64,000 nt of DNA from the NCBI GenBank assembly GCA_032622095.1, contig CP136069.1:107288278-107352277 (forward strand), in the 5' to 3' direction. Source of the DNA: Siphonodentalium dalli (taxonomy: Eukaryota; Mollusca; Scaphopoda; Gadilida; Siphonodentaliidae). This document shows, piece by piece, positions 60,826 to 64,000 of this stretch; the stretch's first letter is position 1, and each line of letters opens with the position of its first letter. Below the pieces are notes generated by a model. The model searched no databases. It saw only the letters and a list, made by a program, of their open reading frames with translations, and was not told the DNA's origin. Position numbers and translations under genes: made by a program.

Positions 60826-62322
60826 GTGTCATTCAATGACACTGTAGCTCAATTTGGGGAGTCGTTAATAATTTTATGCGGAGCAGTCAATAGAATGATA
60901 AAGAAGGAAAGTCAAAAAGGTTCAGTAAATGGATTGTATTTCGTAAATAAAATTAATTTCATTTCAAACATTTTTCCATTAAATGTGGGCTGCAGGGTAT
61001 GCCGATGGATTCCAATGTATATCCAAGATTGCTCCAGGCGCCACATTTATAAAAAATTTCGGAAGAATTGGACAGCTTCCATCTAGAGGTAACACCAAAG
61101 AACCATATGTTTGGATGAGGATGGATTCAGATGTGAAATCCAAGATAGCCGCTGGCAACCATGTTTTTTGGAAAACATCGTTGGCTCCTATTTGGAGATC
61201 ACCCTGAATATCCTTATGAAGTTTGGTGATGATCGGAAGAGAGATGTGGCCTGCAGGTTGTGCCAAAGGATTTAGTCAGACTAAAAACAAGAAGGCCGTT
61301 GGCAGCCATGTTTTTCAACAAATTTTGAAAAAAATAATTGGCTCCCATCTAGAGGTCATCATGAAGATGCATATAAATTTTGGTGATGATTGCACGAGGG
61401 ATGTGGTCTGTAGGGTGTGCCAAAGGATTTAGTCATGCAAAGAGTTAAATACAAGATGGCTGTGGCGGCCATGTTTTTAATCGAAAAACATTTGATAGCT
61501 CTCATCTAGAGGTGATCCTAAACATGCCTGTAAATTTCCAAAACATTTCATTAGATATATGATGGCTGCAGGGCGTGCCAATGAATTCAAATTTGAAATC
61601 CAAGATGGCTGCTGGTGGCCATGTTTTTAAAAAACAAATTTCAGAAATAATCGATGGCTGCCATCTAAAGGTTACCCTGAAGATCCGTATGAAGTTTGAT
61701 GATGATTGGAGGATGGATGTGGCCTGTAGAGTGTGCCAAAGATTTAGTCATGCAAAGAGTAAAATATTAAGATGGCTGCTGGCAGCCATGTTTTTAACAA
61801 ATTCGGAAATAATTGATGGCTCCCATCTAGAGGTCATCCCGAAGATCCATATGAAGTTTGGTGGCGATCGGATGATGAATGTGTCCTGTAGGGTATGCCA
61901 AAGGATTTAGTCATGCACAGAGTAAAATTCAAGATGGCTGCCGGCAGCCATGTTTTTCATCTAAAATCGCTAGAATTTCATAGCTCCCATCTGGAGGTGA
62001 TCCTAAACATGCCTGTAAATTTAAAAGCATTTCTCCAATAAATCCGGGCTGCAGGGTGTGGCAATGGATTCAAATTTCAAATCCAAAATGGCTGCTGGTG
62101 GGCATGATTTTAAAAGAATTTCGGAAAAATCGATGGCTCCCATCTAGGGGTCACCCTGAAGATCCATATGAAGTTTGGTGATGATCGGATGAGAGATGCT
62201 GCCTGTAGGGTGAGCCAAAGGAAATTGTTGATGGACGGACGGACAACGGATGCCAATCCTCGGCAATAGCTCAAACTTTACAAAGTAAAGTTGAGCAACT
62301 TTACAATGTAAAGTTGAGCTAA
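60826..62322 (+). mobile_element. Family A element, complete (A6)
   Basis: Head GTGTCATTCAATGACACTGT, then AGCTCAATTTGGGG. The core of seven to eight units is of a different subtype (ATCTAGAGGTCATCCTGAAG, GAAGTTTGGTGATGATCGGA, GTGTGCCAAAGGATTTAGTC). Then TTGTTGATGGACGGACGGAC, GGCAATAGCTCAAACTTTAC and a tail whose last stem is doubled (AAAGTTGAGCAACTTTAC...AAAGTTGAGCTAAAAA). Confidence 0.75.
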
Positions 62323-62330
62323 AAAGAAAA

Positions 62331-62410
62331 AACGAGAGGCCGATCACAATTGGCAGATGTTTAACCCACCCCTTGGCGATGGTAAATTACTATGATCGGA
62401 ATCACAATTA
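62331..62410 (+). repeat. Family F head (copy 3)
   Basis: AACGAGAGGCCGATCACAAT, then TGGCAGATGTTTAACCCACC and CTATGATCGGAATCAC. It starts about 9 bp after the end of A6. Confidence 0.6.
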
Positions 62411-62486
62411 GAGTTTTGATGTTGAATTATAAAGTATACTGTTATGTACTATTATAGACAAATGTACATAACACAAATTATTGGAA

Positions 62487-63200
62487 TATGATATCCTGGC
62501 CTGGACATCTTCCCCCCACTCCACTTCAAACCCTGACTCAAACAACTTTTTTTCAGAATAAGTTAATTTCTCGCCATGTCACATTACTATATAAAGCAAA
62601 CTATTATATATAAAACCATAAAAGTATTGTTTGTCCTGGCCTGGACATCTTCCCCCCACCCCAAACCCTGACTCACGGTTTCATGAGAAAAAGTTGTTTG
62701 AGTCAGGGTTTGGTGTGGGGGGACATGTCCACATCTTGATATTTTCCCCCCTCCATCCAGCACCTACATCACAAAAGTTACTCTTATGGTTTTTTGCTTA
62801 TTTTGCTTTATATAAAAGCAAAATAAGCAAAGAACCATAAGAGTAATTTTTGTGATGTAGGTGTTGGATGGAGAGGGGAAACTATCAAGATCTGGACATC
62901 TCCCCCTCACCACACCAAACCCTGACTCAAACAACTTTTTCTCGGAAGTTAATTTCTCGCAGTTTCATGACTAACCCCGCCCACCCTAGATATCTCCCAC
63001 ACCCCCCATGTATGATTAAAAAAAATGACCAGAAAAATGCTATCTGAGATTAAAATTAATATTTATTGAAATTAAAAAAAAATCTCCCCCCCCCCCCCCC
63101 CAAGTGACAACATTTTTTCTCTCCATTTGATACCATTTAATCCTGAAAAGGCCAGAACAATGTTTTTTTTTTTATATAAATTTTTTTTAAGTGTCCTGGC
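62487..63200. mobile_element. Nested direct and inverted repeats with a long palindrome
   Basis: Main palindrome at 62750-62880: CATCCAGCACCTACATCACA...GCTTATTTTGCTTT pairs with AAAGCAAAATAAGC...TGTGATGTAGGTGTTGGATG, about 55 bp per arm with a tiny loop. A second hairpin at 62643-62732 pairs GGACATCTTCCCCCCACC with its complement. CCTGGCCTGGA(C/T)ATC recurs at 62493, 62637 and 63196. Confidence 0.7.
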
Positions 63201-63241
63201 CTGGATATCCCCCGTCCCCCACCCAGCACATACATGACAAA

Positions 63242-64000
63242 TGAAAGTGTCAATGACACTGTAGCACAACTTGGAAAGGGAATAATTTCATGTGTCAATC
63301 GAGCGATTAGGAATGTGGAAAGTTGAAATGTAATACTAGATTATCAACATGAAGAGATATATATAAAGTAAAATCCAAGATGGTTGCTGGCGGCTCTGTT
63401 TCCAACGAAATTCAAAAACATTAGATAGCTTCCATCTATTAGATGAATATCAAGATCAATATGAAGTTTGGTGATGATCGGATGAGGGAAGTTGTCTGTA
63501 GGGTGGGCCAAAGAATTTCGGCATGCAAACAGTGAAATCCAAGATGACTGCCTGGGGACATGTTTTATACCCCAAAATGACTCGTTCCCATCTATATGTC
63601 AATGCTTAGCATTGAATGCTAACAGCCATAACAAATTTCATAATGATCGGACCAAAGCTACGACTTGTAGTCCATGCCCAAGTATATAGTAATGCAATGA
63701 GTAAAATCCAAGATGACAGCCAGCGGCCATGTTTTATGGCTGAATTACCCCAAAATGACTCGTTCCCCATCTAAATGTCAATATTAACATCCATACAAAT
63801 TTCATGATGATCAGCTGAACAGTTCGACCTGTAGCCCGTGCTAATGGATTGAATTTTGAAATCAAAGATGGCCACTGGCGGCCTTGTTGTTTTACCGAAT
63901 GACCGCAAAATGATGTTTCCCCATCTACATGTCAATGTCAACAGCCATGACAAATTTCATAATGATCGGACCAAAGGATTTAGTCATGCAAAGAGTAAAA
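63242..64000 (+). mobile_element. Family A element, cut by window end (A7)
   Basis: Head GAAAGTGTCAATGACACTGT, then AGCACAACTTGG, followed by core units of the 14-15 kb subtype (AAATGACTCGTTCCCATC, TTCATAATGATCGGACC). The array continues past the end. Confidence 0.75.

Overview
The window is animal nuclear DNA: AT-rich, no operons, and one recognisable gene split by very long introns. Most of the rest is short non-autonomous transposable elements. The gene is the 3' end of UBR5 (HYD/EDD), a HECT-type E3 ubiquitin ligase, read right to left. Three coding exons are visible (59487-59343, 46047-45962, 18253-18041). They join in frame with good splice sites, code for the last 147 residues plus a stop, and keep the catalytic-cysteine motif and the C-terminal FGFV. 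The introns between them are about 13.3 kb and 27.7 kb. The region right of 59487 should be an upstream UBR5 intron; the region left of 18041 is the 3'UTR and then intergenic DNA.

The repeats suggest a marine lophotrochozoan, most likely a mollusc. This rests on remembered similarity of the repeats and was not searched. Several families share one layout: a short palindromic head, an arm complementary to the tail, a core of degenerate tandem repeats (about 160 bp in family A), a GACG/GACA tetranucleotide tract, and a tail hairpin ending near TAAAAA. That is the layout of pearl/CvA-like and Helentron-associated (HINE/DINE-1-like) elements. I label the families A (GTCAATGAC head, TTGAGCTAAAAA tail), B (GGTAAACATAAAAA tail), C (GTCAATGAC head, GGTGAGCTAAAAA tail), D (GTCCCAATGGGAC head, GGGGGTAT tail) and F (GCCGATCATGATCGGC head only).

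Layout. 1-960: B and C fragments. 1721-5607: two same-length, apparently identical 1618-bp hAT elements with perfect 8-bp target duplications. 5.6-8.9 kb: nothing recognised. 8.9-12.1 kb: B repeats and a TA-flanked CACACCTC-rich element. 12.7-16.0 kb: A elements and a terminal-inverted-repeat element. 18.0-18.25 kb: last UBR5 exon. 18.6-20.8 kb: F and B. 21.3-21.6 kb: a possible first exon on the + strand, inside the UBR5 intron. 22-25.5 kb: A and D. 25.6-36.4 kb: palindromic elements, TA-flanked elements and one hAT. 36.5-37.5 kb: D. 38.8-40.0 kb: hAT. 41.5-44.2 kb: eight tandem copies of a ~336-bp unit, each with a tRNA-like segment. 44.3-45.9 kb: C and B. 46.0 kb: UBR5 exon. 47.2-52.5 kb: GCGGAA repeats, two LINE remnants and a C element. 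53.5-56.8 kb: a long C element. 57.8-58.8 kb: hAT-like. 59.4 kb: UBR5 exon. 59.5-64 kb: A, D and C pieces, a TA-type element and a long palindrome.

UBR5 is the only gene supported with confidence. A P2X7-C-terminal-like exon at 21.4 kb and a THAP-like start at 30.2 kb are tentative. No rRNA, functional tRNA or CRISPR array was seen.
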